From NCBI GenBank assembly GCA_021845645.1, contig JAJZVM010000070.1, forward strand, positions 1 through 20,457: a DNA stretch of 20,457 nucleotides. Direction: 5' to 3'. The notes below the pieces were generated by a model that had not been told where the DNA came from, made no database searches, and saw only the letters and a program-made list of their open reading frames with translations. The DNA comes from Bacillota bacterium. GTDB lineage: Bacteria; Bacillota_E; JAJZYS01; JAJYTV01. The translations under genes and the position numbers were made by a program. The first letter of the stretch is position 1. Every line of letters starts with the position of its first letter. Of the stretch, positions 1-7,266 are shown in pieces.

Positions 1-54
1 CTAGCTCGTAGACGTACTACGAAAGTTCGCAACCGACGGGCGGGTTCCTAGCGG

Positions 55-74
55 GGCGTCTCACAAGTTCGTTC
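55..74 (+). repeat. Left terminal inverted repeat, 20 bp
   Basis: GGCGTCTCACAAGTTCGTTC is an exact reverse complement of 1777-1796. The similarity decays immediately inside the 20 bp. A perfect 20-bp match in opposite orientation 1.7 kb apart is far beyond chance. Confidence 0.8.
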
Positions 75-475
75 CCCGAAGTTCTTGCTCCAGGGGGTAG
101 CGTGGCGCCATTGCAAGCGGCGACTACTTCTCTCGTCTGACATACGGGACATCGCGGGTGAACGGTTTGAAACCGACTCCGTAGTACACTTCGCGGGCTG
201 CCGGACGTGTGGGCGCTCCGATGCTCCCTGCCAACATCGTCTCCGCACCCGCGTCGCGGGCCTTGTGCATCCCGTTCTCGCGAGGACGCGGCTTGACCGC
301 GCCACCATAAGTGCCCCTGAGCACTGGCGGGGGCAAAGATCGCGGGCGCCGAACCACTTGCCGTGACGATGAACATGCGTTGCACCGCAGCGTGGACAGG
401 TGAGCCCGTTGGCGACCTCGTCTCTCTGAAATCCACAACTGCCTGAGGGCTGGCGGTCGGCCGAAGCAGCCGTCC
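75..475 (-). pseudogene. Decayed transposase-like remnant with a zinc-ribbon motif
   Basis: Read on the minus strand, the codons from about 416 to 351 give a clean zinc-ribbon start: NGLTCPRCGATHVHRHGKW, with the CPRC cysteines at 398-387. This CPxCG-x-x-H/V-x-x-HG pattern is typical of the N-terminus of several transposase families (IS1595- or ISL3-like). A -1/+1 shift at the purine run near 425-430 is needed to join it to an upstream QLGRLLRPTASPQAVVDF stretch. After the motif the expected second cysteine pair and the whole catalytic domain are missing, and only about 110 codons remain before the left repeat. I read it as a frameshifted, internally deleted transposase. It could also be a chance motif in GC-rich DNA. 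Bases 475-715 show nothing I can assign. Confidence 0.4.
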
Positions 476-715
476 CAACTGGTAGTAGAGGAAAGTGTGG
501 TCGCTGGCGGGGACTTGCACGATCGTCCGAGCCACGGCTAGAGCGGTCGGGCTTGCCGCAGGTGCGGCCAGGAGACGAGTGCGGACGAGGACGCGGAGGC
601 GCGGCGGATGCAGGAGGCGCTCACTCTCCTGCGCGATCCCGCCCGCCCAGCGCCTTCGCGGCGATCTGCTGGCTGTAGCTGAGCGGCAGCTAGTTCTCGG
701 CGTGCACCACAATAG

Positions 716-744
716 TTGCGTTGAATGTAACTGATGATTACAAT
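716..744 (+). promoter_or_regulatory. Candidate promoter of the toxin-antitoxin pair
   Basis: TTGCGT (716-721), a 17-bp spacer, then TACAAT (739-744). The -10 matches the consensus at 5 of 6 positions and the -35 at 3 of 6. It sits in a locally AT-rich patch 31 bp before the antitoxin start. TA operons are usually repressed by their own antitoxin, so a ribbon-helix-helix operator would be expected here; I see no obvious palindrome. Confidence 0.5.
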
Positions 745-775
745 ACTGACAAGAGGACTTGTGGAGGCGTGGCCC

Positions 776-1195
776 ATGTCCAAGGTGGTTAGTATCCGGC
801 TGAAAGACGAGACTTGGCAACGGCTGCAGAAGGCGGCCCGCAGGCTCGGGCGAAAGCCGAGCGATGCTTCCGCACTACTACTCGACGAGGCGCTCCGACA
901 GGACGAGTTTGCGTTTATTCAGTTTCGGAACTCCGCAGTCGGGCGGCAGGCCTATGTGGTGGGGACCGGCCTCGCGGTATGGGAGCTCGTCCTCGTCGCC
1001 AACGCTTGCGGAGGAGACGCAGATCGGGTGTCTACCCTCCTGGATCTCCCGGCTGCCAAGGTTCAGGCTGCCGTGAATTACGCCACCGCCTTCCCTTCCG
1101 AGGTCGAGGAGGCTCTAGCCGACGCAGACAAGACACCTGAAGAGTTGCGCAGACTCCTCCCCACACTGGAGACGCACTCCGTTTCCGACCTGTGA
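776..1195 (+). CDS. Ribbon-helix-helix / DUF433-type antitoxin
   Basis: A 139-residue protein, predicted antitoxin of a VapBC-like module. Residues 1-40 (SKVVSIRLKDETWQRLQKAARRLGRKPSDASALLLDEAL) read as a ribbon-helix-helix DNA-binding domain: a short beta strand with alternating V-S-I-R-L followed by two helices. Residues about 50-125 resemble the DUF433 antitoxin helix-turn-helix: a VVGTGLAVWELV strand-helix, LLDLPAAKVQAAVNYA, then an acidic FPSEVEEAL tail. The ATG at 776 is chosen over an in-frame ATG at 734 because GGAGG at 763-767 lies 8 bp upstream of it and because the RHH strand starts there. The stop overlaps the start of the toxin gene by 4 bp (GTGA), which implies translational coupling. 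The family call is from pattern memory; the pairing with the next gene is strong support. Confidence 0.75.
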   Translation: MSKVVSIRLKDETWQRLQKAARRLGRKPSDASALLLDEALRQDEFAFIQFRNSAVGRQAYVVGTGLAVWELVLVANACGGDADRVSTLLDLPAAKVQAAVNYATAFPSEVEEALADADKTPEELRRLLPTLETHSVSDL

Positions 1196-1554
1196 AGATC
1201 CTTCTGGATGCGCACATTCCAACGGCCGTTGCCCGTGGCCTTTCCGGGCATGGGGTCGACGCCGTCGCCCTCAGGTCATGGCGGGGCGGGCGATTTCTCG
1301 ACGCCACGGATGAGGCCATTCTCGTGGGCGCCGGAGAAGAGGAACGGGTATTCGTGACATATGACGTTCACACCGTTTCGTCGCTCCTCAGGCGATGGCT
1401 GGAGGATGGAACGGAGCACACGGGGGTGGTGCTCATCAGCGCGAAGACGGTTCTTCCGAACGACGTCGGGACCGCGGTCCATGACTTGCTGCAACTCTGC
1501 CGGACGTATCAAGATCAACCATGGGCCAATCGGGTCGTCTTTCTCACGCGGTGA
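1192..1554 (+). CDS. DUF5615 family PIN-like toxin
   Basis: A 120-residue protein with the hallmarks of the DUF5615/Mut7-C PIN-like fold. It starts MKILLDAHIPTAVARGLSGHGVDAV, with the first metal-binding acidic residue at D6. FLDATDEAILVGA follows (D40/E41), and RVFVTYDVHTVSS carries D58. The C-terminus is compact, with LPNDVGTAVHDLLQLC. PIN-domain toxins are Mg-dependent RNases that cut tRNA, rRNA or mRNA; for this subfamily the target is unknown. It starts with GTG inside the stop of the antitoxin gene, the usual antitoxin-first order. Length is normal for the family and no disabling change is visible, so the cassette looks intact. Confidence 0.8.
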   Translation: MKILLDAHIPTAVARGLSGHGVDAVALRSWRGGRFLDATDEAILVGAGEEERVFVTYDVHTVSSLLRRWLEDGTEHTGVVLISAKTVLPNDVGTAVHDLLQLCRTYQDQPWANRVVFLTR

Positions 1555-1776
1555 AGACCCGCCGTGTCGGAAGGTCCGCATGCTTTTCCCCAATGCGTTC
1601 GATGCACGCCTCAACCGGAGAAAGAGCCATGTTGCGTGAGAGTAGCGCGCCCGCGCCATTCTGCTCCCCTCGGATGACGCGATGCTGCCATGATACTCCC
1701 GCGTCTCAAGACGCCCTGGTGCACCAAGACTTGCTCAACCGACGTGAGTGAGATGGGACCAGAATTGGCCGGATAA

Positions 1777-1796
1777 GAACGAACTTGTGAGACGCC
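1777..1796 (-). repeat. Right terminal inverted repeat, 20 bp
   Basis: Exact reverse complement of 55-74. It ends 3 bp before the stop codon (1800-1802) of the minus-strand oxidoreductase. Bases 1555-1776 between the toxin gene and this repeat hold no gene I can support. Confidence 0.8.
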
Positions 1797-1799
1797 ATG

Positions 1800-2888
1800 C
1801 TAAGTACGAGGGGTCTGGCCTCCCGGACCTCTCAGAACCTGCCCCCTGCCGCTCTCGGCTGCGCTGCGCACGGCGTCGAGCAGCCTCTGGCTCTCGACGC
1901 CGTCCTGGAACGTCGGCAGGTCCTCGCCCACCCGACCTTCGCTGATCGCCGCATGCAGACTGTCGAGAAACGGCAGCATCGCGGTCGCGTAACTTGCGGC
2001 CGCCTGTGGCAGCCCTTGGCGTTCGGCCGCTGGTTGCAAGGCCACCTCCTGCCAGCCGGAGGCCGGGTCGTGCAGTCTGACGACCGCGTCGTCGGTCAGG
2101 GTGATGGTGCCTGCGCTGCCGTGCACCTCGAGCTGCCAGCCCGACGGCAGGTGCGTAGAGCCGCGATAGTCGAGCAGGAAGGTGGCGCCCGAACACATGC
2201 GGCCGATCACCTGGAAGGCATCGTCGGCGTCGCGCCGCTCGCCAGCCGCAGTGCGGACATGCGTCGTGAGTTGCGCCGAGAGTTCCAGGACTTCGTCCTG
2301 GGTCCAGTAGCGCAGGCTGTCGAACATATGGCTGCCCAGGGCGCCGAGTCTGCCACCGCCGCTCTCGCGCCTGCCCAGCCAGCCGATCGGGTTCGCGAGC
2401 AAGTGGGCGTAACGGGCATCCTGGCCGCGGAAGGCGACATGCAGGAGCGTCCCGATCCGTCCCTCCGCGATCAGCCGGCGGACTGCCTGGCGGGCGGGCC
2501 GGAAGCGGAACTCGAAGGTGATCGCGCCCACCTTGGCGCTTTGCTGGCGTGCGGCTTCCATCGACTCCGCCTCGGCCAGGTCAAGGGCCATCGGCTTCTC
2601 GCAGAGCACGGCGATGCCACGTGCGAGGCCGGCCTCGCTGATCTCGCGGTGCAGGGCCGGGTTGGCGGCGACGACGAGAAGGTCAAGACGCCTGTCCAGC
2701 AGCCGGCGCCAGTCGTCGAGGACGTCCGAGATGCCGCTTTCGGCCCGGATTCGCTCCTGGTCGCCGCGATGCAGGCTTGCGATCGCGACCGGCTCGAACC
2801 CGCCATGGGCTGCCAACATCGGCGCGTGGACCCTGGCGCCGAAGCCGCTGCCTGCGATGCCAACGCGCATAACCTCAGCCAACACCAT
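1800..2888 (-). CDS. Gfo/Idh/MocA family NAD(P)-dependent oxidoreductase
   Basis: About 362 residues. The N-terminal Rossmann fold shows MRVGIAGSGFGARVHAPML (residues 7-25). The family signature CEKPMAL is at 96-102, with the conserved Lys98. The C-terminal domain carries GSHMFDSLRYW with H187 and D190 at the usual catalytic spacing. Members oxidise or reduce sugars, inositol, biliverdin and similar substrates; the substrate here cannot be told. Start choice is uncertain: ATG at 2888 has a G-rich Shine-Dalgarno too close, a TTG at 2882 has it 7 bp away, and ATG at 2870 begins MRVGIAG directly. The stop codon sits 3 bp outside the right inverted repeat of the neighbouring element, so the last few residues may have been altered by that insertion. 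It is transcribed divergently from odhA. Confidence 0.85.
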   Translation of the reverse strand: MVLAEVMRVGIAGSGFGARVHAPMLAAHGGFEPVAIASLHRGDQERIRAESGISDVLDDWRRLLDRRLDLLVVAANPALHREISEAGLARGIAVLCEKPMALDLAEAESMEAARQQSAKVGAITFEFRFRPARQAVRRLIAEGRIGTLLHVAFRGQDARYAHLLANPIGWLGRRESGGGRLGALGSHMFDSLRYWTQDEVLELSAQLTTHVRTAAGERRDADDAFQVIGRMCSGATFLLDYRGSTHLPSGWQLEVHGSAGTITLTDDAVVRLHDPASGWQEVALQPAAERQGLPQAAASYATAMLPFLDSLHAAISEGRVGEDLPTFQDGVESQRLLDAVRSAAESGRGQVLRGPGGQTPRT

Positions 2889-2949
2889 TCCCCCTTGCCG
2901 CAGCAGACCTTCGGCGTGGCGCGGGCGTGTCCTTCCCAGGCCCGCGGTG

Positions 2950-2998
2950 GCGGAGATGCTCTCCGCGGCGGTGCGTGGCAAGTTCCGCGCTTCGGAAC
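2950..2998. promoter_or_regulatory. Two palindromes in the divergent intergenic region
   Basis: GCGGAGA-TGC-TCTCCGC at 2950-2966 (7-bp perfect arms) and GTTCCG-CGCTT-CGGAAC at 2982-2998 (6-bp perfect arms). They lie between the oxidoreductase start and the odhA promoter, so either could be an operator or a small hairpin in the oxidoreductase leader. Nothing identifies a regulator. Confidence 0.35.
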
Positions 2999-3028
2999 AG
3001 GGCATCCTTCGTACGGTGCCCTTTGACC

Positions 3029-3057
3029 TTGACGCTCCCGCGCCGGGGACTTACAGT
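3029..3057 (+). promoter_or_regulatory. Candidate promoter of odhAB
   Basis: TTGACG (3029-3034), 17-bp spacer, TACAGT (3052-3057): a near-consensus housekeeping promoter giving a leader of about 95 bases before the odhA start. A second perfect -10 (TATAAT, 3092-3097) follows but lacks a recognisable -35. Confidence 0.6.
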
Positions 3058-3116
3058 GCTAGCCACACCGTGCGGCCAACCGGCCGTTGGTTATAATGAA
3101 ACGTACTTGGCGACGA

Positions 3117-3131
3117 CCCGGTCTGACCGGG
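3117..3131. promoter_or_regulatory. Operator-like palindrome in the odhA leader
   Basis: CCCGGTC-T-GACCGGG is a perfect palindrome with 7-bp arms and a single central base, followed by AAAAA. It lies about 55 bp downstream of the promoter and 30 bp before the odhA start, a typical place for a repressor site. A looser inverted pair, CCAAC/GTTGG, sits upstream at about 3077-3091. Confidence 0.4.
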
Positions 3132-3160
3132 AAAAATCGGATCGCGCGAGGAAGATCAGC

Positions 3161-5959
3161 ATGGACCTCGGGGAGTTGTTTCATGGTCCGAACGCTGGTT
3201 GGGCCCTCGAGCTCTACGAGCGTTATCGGCAAGACCCTCATTCCGTGGACGCGGCCAGCGCCGCGCTCTTCGCGCGCCTGGAGCAGCAGGGCGGTGTCGG
3301 CTTCGCCGGACTCCAGACGAGTGCGCCGGCCGCCGCCGATGTGCAGGAGGTCGTGCTGGCCGCCCGTTTGGCGCGCAACATCCGCGAATTTGGCCACCTC
3401 AAGGCGAAGCTCGACCCGCTGGGCCAGGATCCGCCGACGCAGCACGGCCTTGACGCCAGGGCCTATGGACTGACGGACGAGCAGATGGACAGGCTGCCGG
3501 GGGCGATCGCCTTTCCGGAAGCCGGCGAGGCCGCCGGCAGTCTGCGTCAGGCGATCAGGCGGCTCGAAGACATCTATATGGGCACCATCGGCTTCGACTT
3601 CAGCCACGTACACGAGGCCGAGGAAAGGCAGTGGCTGCAGCACGCGGCCGAGGGCGGAAGCTACCGGCACATCGCCCCAGCGCGCCGCCTCGAGATCCTC
3701 GAGCGCCTTACCGACGTCGAAGAGTTCGAGCAGTTCCTGCACAGGACGTTCCAGGGGCAGAAGCGCTTCTCGATCGAGGGAAACGACGTGCTGGTGCCCA
3801 TGCTGGACGAGGTCATCGACGCGGCCGTCGAGAGCGGCACGCGCGAGGTGACGATCGGCATGGCGCACCGAGGCCGTCTCTCGGTGCTGACGCACGTCAT
3901 CGGCAAGCCTTTCGGCCAGATCTTCACCGAGTTCCATGTCGGGCCGGACGAGCAGCCGGACCTCTATGTGGGCTGGAGCGGCGACGTGAAGTACCACCTC
4001 GGGTCGCGTCGCACGATCCAGACTGGCGACGAGAAGCCGGTGCAGCTGACCCTGGCGAACAACCCGAGCCACCTCGAGTTCGTCAACCCGGTTGTTCAGG
4101 GCATGACGCGCGGGGCGCAGGACGACCGGACAAAGCCCGGCCGCCCCGCCACGGACTTTTCCCTCGCGCTCAACGTCTCGGTCCACGGCGATGCGTCGTT
4201 CCCCGGCGAAGGCATCGTGTCCGAAACCCTGAACCTGTCGCGCCTGGACGGCTACACGACGGGCGGCTCGGTGCACATCATCGTCAACAACCAAATCGGC
4301 TTCACGACGGACCCTGGCGACGACCGCACGACGCGCTACGCCTCGGACCTCGCCAAAGGCTTCGAGATCCCCATTCTCCATGTCAACGCCGACGACCCGG
4401 ACGCCTGCATGACCGCCGCGCGCATCGCGATCGCCTACCGCCAGCTCTTCCGCAAGGACTTCCTGATCGATCTTGTTGGCTACCGCCGTTACGGGCACAA
4501 CGAAGGCGACGAGCCGAGCTTCACGCAGCCCTTGCTCTACAGCGCGATCGGCCAGCACCCCACCGTGCGGGCGATCTACCTCGGCCGGCTCGCGGCGGAC
4601 GGACTGACGACGGCCCAGGCGGCGGAGGCCATGCAGGAGAAGGCGCGCGCACGCCTGCGCGCCGCTTTCGATGAGGTCGTGGAGGGCAGGGTGAAGTTCC
4701 CGCAGGCGATGCCCGAAGAGCGGCCGCCGCAGGACCTTCTCAAGGCGCCGGGCGAAGAGCGGCTGCGCGCCGCGAACGACGCGCTGCTTTCCCGCCCGCC
4801 CGGATTCACGGGGAGCGCCAAGCTCGAGCGACTGCTGCAGCGCCGGCGTGAACTCCTCGACAAGCCGCAGAGCATCGACTGGGCGCACGCCGAGAGCCTG
4901 GCGTTCGCCACCATCCTGGAGGACGGCGTACCGATCCGCATGAGTGGGCAGGACAGCGAGCGCGGCACCTTCAGCCAGCGCCATCTCGTTCTGCACGACG
5001 TCCACGACGGCCACCGCTACACGCCTTTGCAGCACCTGCCGACCGCCAAAGCCTCGTTCGCCGTGCTCAACAGCCCCCTGACCGAGTCCGGCGTACTGGG
5101 CTTCGAGTACGGCTATGGCCTCAGGGCGCCGGAGACGCTCGTGATCTGGGAGGCCCAATTCGGGGACTTCGCCAACGTCGCGGCCGTCATTATCGACCAG
5201 TTCATCGCGGCCGCCAGGGCCAAATGGCGCGAGCGGTCGAACCTCGTGCTGCTGTTGCCGCACGGCTACGAGGGGCAGGGCCCCGAGCACTCCAGCGGCC
5301 GCGTCGAGCGCTATCTGCAGTTGGCTGCCGAGGGTAACCTGCGCATCGCGAACTGCACGACCGCAAGCCAGTACTTCCACCTTCTCCGCCTCCAGGCGGC
5401 CGCGCTTGGTCCCCAGCCGCGCCCGCTCGTCGTGATGACGCCGAAGAGCCTGCTGCGCCACCCACTGGCGCAGTCGGACCTGGCCGAACTCGCGAGTGGC
5501 GCGTTCCAGCCCGTGCTCGACGACGCGGCGGCCCAGGAGCGGCGCGACGCGGTGCAGCGTCTTGTCTTCTGCAGCGGCAAGATAGCGGTTGAGTACCGTC
5601 TGGCTGCCAAGGAGCATCGCGACGCCGACCGCGCGGCGCTGATCCGGCTTGAACTGCTCTACCCGTTCCCCGAGGAGGAGATCCGCCGCGTCCTGGCGGC
5701 CTATCCCGGGGTGCGCGAAGCGGTCTTTATGCAGGAGGAACCGCGCAACATGGGCCCCTACGGGTTCGTGGGGCCACGGCTTCAGGAGCTTCTGCCGGAC
5801 GGCGTGCCGCTGCGCTACATCGGACGCCCCGAGAGGGCATCCACGGCCGAGGGCATGCCGGACGTGCACAAGGCGGAGCACGAGCGCATCCTGCTCGAGG
5901 CTTTGACGTTGCCGGAGGACAAACTGCAAGCGCGGGGTGGGAAGAGACGTGCCAACTGA
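3161..5959 (+). CDS. odhA: 2-oxoglutarate dehydrogenase E1 component
   Basis: The thiamine-diphosphate-dependent decarboxylase of the cytosolic 2-oxoglutarate dehydrogenase complex (TCA cycle). It decarboxylates 2-oxoglutarate and reductively succinylates the lipoyl group of E2. At 932 residues it matches SucA/OdhA. Visible signatures are the N-terminal [20 protein letters not shown] (E2-contact region as in bacilli), GMAHRGRL (H236), the TPP/Mg motif from [10 protein letters not shown] (G343-D344) to VNNQIGF (N376-N377), [17 protein letters not shown] (441-457), and the C-terminal transketolase-like [14 protein letters not shown] 3161 is chosen because GAGGA (3148-3152) lies 8 bp upstream and homology begins there; the frame stays open further upstream without a ribosome site. 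It overlaps odhB by 11 bp, so the two are co-translated. Confidence 0.96.
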   Translation: MDLGELFHGPNAGWALELYERYRQDPHSVDAASAALFARLEQQGGVGFAGLQTSAPAAADVQEVVLAARLARNIREFGHLKAKLDPLGQDPPTQHGLDARAYGLTDEQMDRLPGAIAFPEAGEAAGSLRQAIRRLEDIYMGTIGFDFSHVHEAEERQWLQHAAEGGSYRHIAPARRLEILERLTDVEEFEQFLHRTFQGQKRFSIEGNDVLVPMLDEVIDAAVESGTREVTIGMAHRGRLSVLTHVIGKPFGQIFTEFHVGPDEQPDLYVGWSGDVKYHLGSRRTIQTGDEKPVQLTLANNPSHLEFVNPVVQGMTRGAQDDRTKPGRPATDFSLALNVSVHGDASFPGEGIVSETLNLSRLDGYTTGGSVHIIVNNQIGFTTDPGDDRTTRYASDLAKGFEIPILHVNADDPDACMTAARIAIAYRQLFRKDFLIDLVGYRRYGHNEGDEPSFTQPLLYSAIGQHPTVRAIYLGRLAADGLTTAQAAEAMQEKARARLRAAFDEVVEGRVKFPQAMPEERPPQDLLKAPGEERLRAANDALLSRPPGFTGSAKLERLLQRRRELLDKPQSIDWAHAESLAFATILEDGVPIRMSGQDSERGTFSQRHLVLHDVHDGHRYTPLQHLPTAKASFAVLNSPLTESGVLGFEYGYGLRAPETLVIWEAQFGDFANVAAVIIDQFIAAARAKWRERSNLVLLLPHGYEGQGPEHSSGRVERYLQLAAEGNLRIANCTTASQYFHLLRLQAAALGPQPRPLVVMTPKSLLRHPLAQSDLAELASGAFQPVLDDAAAQERRDAVQRLVFCSGKIAVEYRLAAKEHRDADRAALIRLELLYPFPEEEIRRVLAAYPGVREAVFMQEEPRNMGPYGFVGPRLQELLPDGVPLRYIGRPERASTAEGMPDVHKAEHERILLEALTLPEDKLQARGGKRRAN

Positions 5960-7208
5960 GATCACGGTACCGCAACTTGGCGAGTCGATCGTGGAGGCGA
6001 CTGTCGGGCGTTGGCTCAAGCATCCCGGCGACGCGGTCGCGCAGGGGGATGCGGTTGTGGAACTCGAAACCGACAAGGTGAACCTTGAGGTGCAGGCGCA
6101 GGCAGCCGGTACCCTCCAGGAGGTTCAGAAGGCGGAGGGCGCGACCGTGCAGATCGGCGAGGTGCTGGGTCTGATCGCCGATGGCTCAGTCGCGACGGCG
6201 CCAGCCCCCGAGCCGAAGGCTGCAGCGCCTGCGCCTTCGCCTTCGCCCGCACCCGCCGAGGCGCTTGGGCCCACCTCGCCGGAGGTGCGTCGCGTCGCGC
6301 AGGAACTCGCGGTGGATCTGGGCCAGGTGACAGGCACAGGACCTCGCGGCCGCGTGACACGCGAGGACGTCGAGCGGTTCGCAAGGCAGCCCGCGGCGCA
6401 GTTGGCAGCGGAGCCCAGGCCCGCGTCGAAGCCCGCGGTCGCGGCACCGCCCCAGCCGGCGCCCAGCCCGTCGGAGGCTAAGCCTGCGCCCGACCTCTCT
6501 GGACAGCCGCTCCGCGAGGAGCGCCAGCGCATGTCCAGGCGGCGGCTCACCATCGCCCGCCGGCTCGTCGAGGCACAGCACCAGGCCGCGATGCTCACCA
6601 CGTTCAACGAGGTGGACCTCTCCGCCGTGACGGCTCTGCGCCACGAGCGCCGAGACGCGTTCAAGGAGCGGCACGGCGTGTCGCTCGGAATGATGTCCTT
6701 CTTCACCAAGGCAACCGTGAGCGCGCTTAAAGCCTACCCGCACCTCAACGCCGAGATCCAGGGCGAGGAGATCGTGCTCAAGCGCTATTACGACATCGGC
6801 ATCGCCGTCTCCACCGACGAGGGACTGGTCGTGCCCGTGGTGCGCGGCGCCGACCAGCTCAACTTCGCCGGCATCGAGCAGGCGATCGCGGAGCTCGCCC
6901 GGCGCGCGCGCAGCGGCGAGTTGACGCTGGAGGACCTGCGTGGCGGCACGTTCACGATCACAAACGGCGGCGTGTTCGGTTCACTGCTCTCGACGCCGAT
7001 CCTGAACGCGCCGCAGGTGGGCATCCTTGGCATGCACGGCATCCAGGAGAGGCCGATCGTGGTGAACGGCGAGGTGGTGGTGCGCCCGATGATGTACGTC
7101 GCGCTCTCCTACGACCACCGCATCGTGGATGGCTCCGTGTCGGTGCGCTTCCTGCGCCACGTCAAAGAACTCCTGGAGGACCCGACGCAGCTCCTGCTCG
7201 AAGGCTAG
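5949..7208 (+). CDS. odhB: Dihydrolipoyllysine succinyltransferase (E2 of 2-oxoglutarate dehydrogenase)
   Basis: E2 core of the 2-oxoglutarate dehydrogenase complex; it transfers succinyl from the lipoyl arm to CoA. The 419 residues split into a lipoyl domain (about 1-77, lipoylated Lys43 in [10 protein letters not shown]), an Ala/Pro-rich hinge (about 80-105), a peripheral-subunit-binding domain (about 108-146, [15 protein letters not shown]...[11 protein letters not shown]), a second Ala/Pro linker, and the catalytic domain. The active-site motif is SYDHRIVDG with His390 and Asp394. GTG 5949 ([13 protein letters not shown]) is preferred over GTG 5937, since GGTGGGA lies 6 bp upstream and family members start MxEIxVPxLGES. 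No E3 gene is present here; the complex must use a lipoamide dehydrogenase encoded elsewhere. Confidence 0.95.
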   Translation: MPTEITVPQLGESIVEATVGRWLKHPGDAVAQGDAVVELETDKVNLEVQAQAAGTLQEVQKAEGATVQIGEVLGLIADGSVATAPAPEPKAAAPAPSPSPAPAEALGPTSPEVRRVAQELAVDLGQVTGTGPRGRVTREDVERFARQPAAQLAAEPRPASKPAVAAPPQPAPSPSEAKPAPDLSGQPLREERQRMSRRRLTIARRLVEAQHQAAMLTTFNEVDLSAVTALRHERRDAFKERHGVSLGMMSFFTKATVSALKAYPHLNAEIQGEEIVLKRYYDIGIAVSTDEGLVVPVVRGADQLNFAGIEQAIAELARRARSGELTLEDLRGGTFTITNGGVFGSLLSTPILNAPQVGILGMHGIQERPIVVNGEVVVRPMMYVALSYDHRIVDGSVSVRFLRHVKELLEDPTQLLLEG

Positions 7209-7224
7209 AGCACGACGCGAGTGC

Positions 7225-7258
7225 GCTGCGGCGGCCTGCTGGCGCGGGCCGCCGCAGC
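7225..7258 (+). other. Strong hairpin between odhB and the MFS gene
   Basis: GCTGCGGCGGCC (7225-7236) pairs perfectly with GGCCGCCGCAGC (7247-7258) over 12 bp around a 10-base loop. No T-run follows (TTCGCGCC), so it is not a classical intrinsic terminator. It may partly terminate, stabilise the odhAB transcript 3' end, or be a processing site. Confidence 0.55.
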
Positions 7259-7266
7259 TTCGCGCC

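Larger units (their letters stand above)
55..1796. mobile_element. Inverted-repeat-bounded element carrying a toxin-antitoxin pair
   Basis: The stretch is bounded by a perfect 20-bp inverted repeat, GGCGTCTCACAAGTTCGTTC at 55-74 and its reverse complement at 1777-1796. Inside lie a decayed transposase-like remnant on the minus strand near the left end and a toxin-antitoxin cassette on the plus strand. The interior has more A+T at third codon positions than the genes to its right, which fits horizontal acquisition. The bases just outside the repeats (ending tagcgg on the left, starting atgcta on the right) show no clear target-site duplication. The IS family is not recognised. It is probably an immobile remnant or a non-autonomous element with passenger genes. 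Confidence 0.6.

Noticed and set aside
17..820. A 267-codon minus-strand frame over the left end
   Set aside because: It runs antisense through the toxin-antitoxin promoter and across the zinc-ribbon remnant in a different frame, with no coherent domain.
1797..3026. A 409-codon plus-strand frame over the oxidoreductase gene
   Set aside because: No domain is seen, while the minus strand gives a clear Gfo/Idh/MocA protein with CEKP and GSH motifs.
3059..6076. A 1005-codon open frame antisense to odhA
   Set aside because: Its translation is low-complexity Arg/Ala/Leu/Val-rich with no motif. It mirrors odhA, whose product carries every expected signature; GC-rich codon bias opens the opposite strand.
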